From AA29 sp041481445 (GTDB taxonomy: Bacteria; Acidobacteriota; Vicinamibacteria; Fen-336): a stretch of 13,845 nucleotides of DNA. Shown piece by piece: positions 13,533 to 13,845 of this stretch. The stretch covers positions 1 through 13,845 of the forward strand of contig JBGPBV010000173.1 of assembly GCA_041481445.1 (NCBI GenBank), in the 5' to 3' direction. The position numbers were made by a program, and so were the translations under genes. The notes below the pieces were generated by a model. It was not told where the DNA came from and searched no databases. It worked only from the letters and a program-made list of their open reading frames with translations. Position 1 is the stretch's first letter. Every line of letters starts with the position of its first letter.

Positions 13533-13845
13533 TCAGGGCGCGGCGCGCCGGCGCCGCGCCTTGACCAGCACCGCGATCTCGTCCGGCCGCGGGTTCACGA
13601 AGTCGAGGCGCGTGCGGCCGTCGGCGGTCTGGCTGACCGTGGCCGGGATCGAGCAGGCGCTGAGCATCCATCCCGCGGGCAGCACGATCGCGTTGCGCGG
13701 GCGCCCGAAGCTGCGGTCCCAGACCAGCTCCTCGCCCTCGATCCGGTAGCGCGCGGCGTCGGTATAGGTCTCGCTGATGCGAAGGCGGACGCTGGCCCCG
13801 CGGGCCACGGGCGGATAGCGGATCAGCACGATCTCGGTGTCGGGC
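13533..13845 (-). CDS. hypothetical protein, C-terminal part only (runs off the right edge)
   Basis: About 103 residues are visible. The frame stays open to the edge of the window, so the start lies beyond it; the internal GTG at 13829 is unlikely to be the start because coding-like sequence (PDTEI) continues before it. The visible part contains IRYPPVARG, SVRLRISETYTDAARY, EELVWDRSFGRPRN, VLPAGW and DFVNPRPDEIAVLVKARRR. This pattern of beta-strand-like segments suggests an all-beta C-terminal domain. I do not recognise the family, and it has no evident similarity to the A or B proteins. It converges on B2 with only 12 nt between the stop codons. Confidence 0.65.
   Translation of the reverse strand, partial: PDTEIVLIRYPPVARGASVRLRISETYTDAARYRIEGEELVWDRSFGRPRNAIVLPAGWMLSACSIPATVSQTADGRTRLDFVNPRPDEIAVLVKARRRRAAP
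13537..13560. terminator. GC-rich perfect stem-loop between convergent genes
   Basis: GGCGCGGCGC pairs perfectly with GCGCCGCGCC around a GCCG loop, 17 nt after the B2 stop and inside the last codons of the minus-strand gene. It could slow polymerase from either side, but neither strand has a T-tract after it. It may simply reflect the Arg/Ala-rich C-terminus encoded there (RRRRAA). Confidence 0.3.

Overview
This is a GC-rich window (about 70% by eye) with compact genes, GTG starts, several signal peptides and very long shadow frames on both strands. That suits a high-GC soil or sediment bacterium of the Acidobacteriota, Methylomirabilota/Rokubacteria or deltaproteobacterial kind. The sequence alone does not fix the phylum, and I saw no rRNA, tRNA, CRISPR array, transposase or phage gene.

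Left part, minus strand. Positions 1-249 hold a 97-bp tandem repeat of palindromic, GC-extreme units and no gene. Next comes an apparent operon read right to left: a beta-ureidopropionase-type nitrilase (2389-3258), an aldehyde dehydrogenase overlapping it by 4 nt (869-2392), and a small secreted protein of unknown function (292-864). A promoter-like sequence with an overlapping palindrome lies before the nitrilase at 3288-3314. The first two enzymes suggest reductive pyrimidine/beta-alanine or related omega-amino acid catabolism. Upstream, 3335-5398 encodes one long secreted protein joining an alkaline-phosphatase-superfamily domain to an alpha/beta-hydrolase domain.

Middle, plus strand. An APC-family permease (5449-6768) diverges from the fusion gene across a 50-bp gap containing a perfect 12-bp palindrome. 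A degenerate GGDEF-EAL protein (6773-8020) follows 4 nt downstream. Its EAL residues for c-di-GMP hydrolysis look intact, while its GGDEF half looks non-catalytic.

Right part, plus strand. The most striking region is a tandemly duplicated two-gene cassette, A1-B1 (8138-10719) and A2-B2 (10919-13520). All four genes encode secreted proteins of about 420-440 residues that I cannot assign to a named family. A1/A2 and B1/B2 are clear paralogues. A and B also align distantly with each other along their length and share a six-cysteine pattern, so the locus seems to come from one ancestral gene by two duplications. Each cassette is preceded by a related leader of about 115 bp. It contains shared sequence blocks, a hairpin with a compensatory base-pair change, and a near-perfect Shine-Dalgarno sequence before a GTG start. 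A likely intrinsic terminator separates the cassettes. A convergent, truncated gene of unknown function (13533 to the right edge) closes the window.

The A/B locus with its shared leader is the best candidate for an undescribed system: co-expressed, disulfide-stabilised, exported beta-rich proteins placed beside a c-di-GMP phosphodiesterase-like gene.
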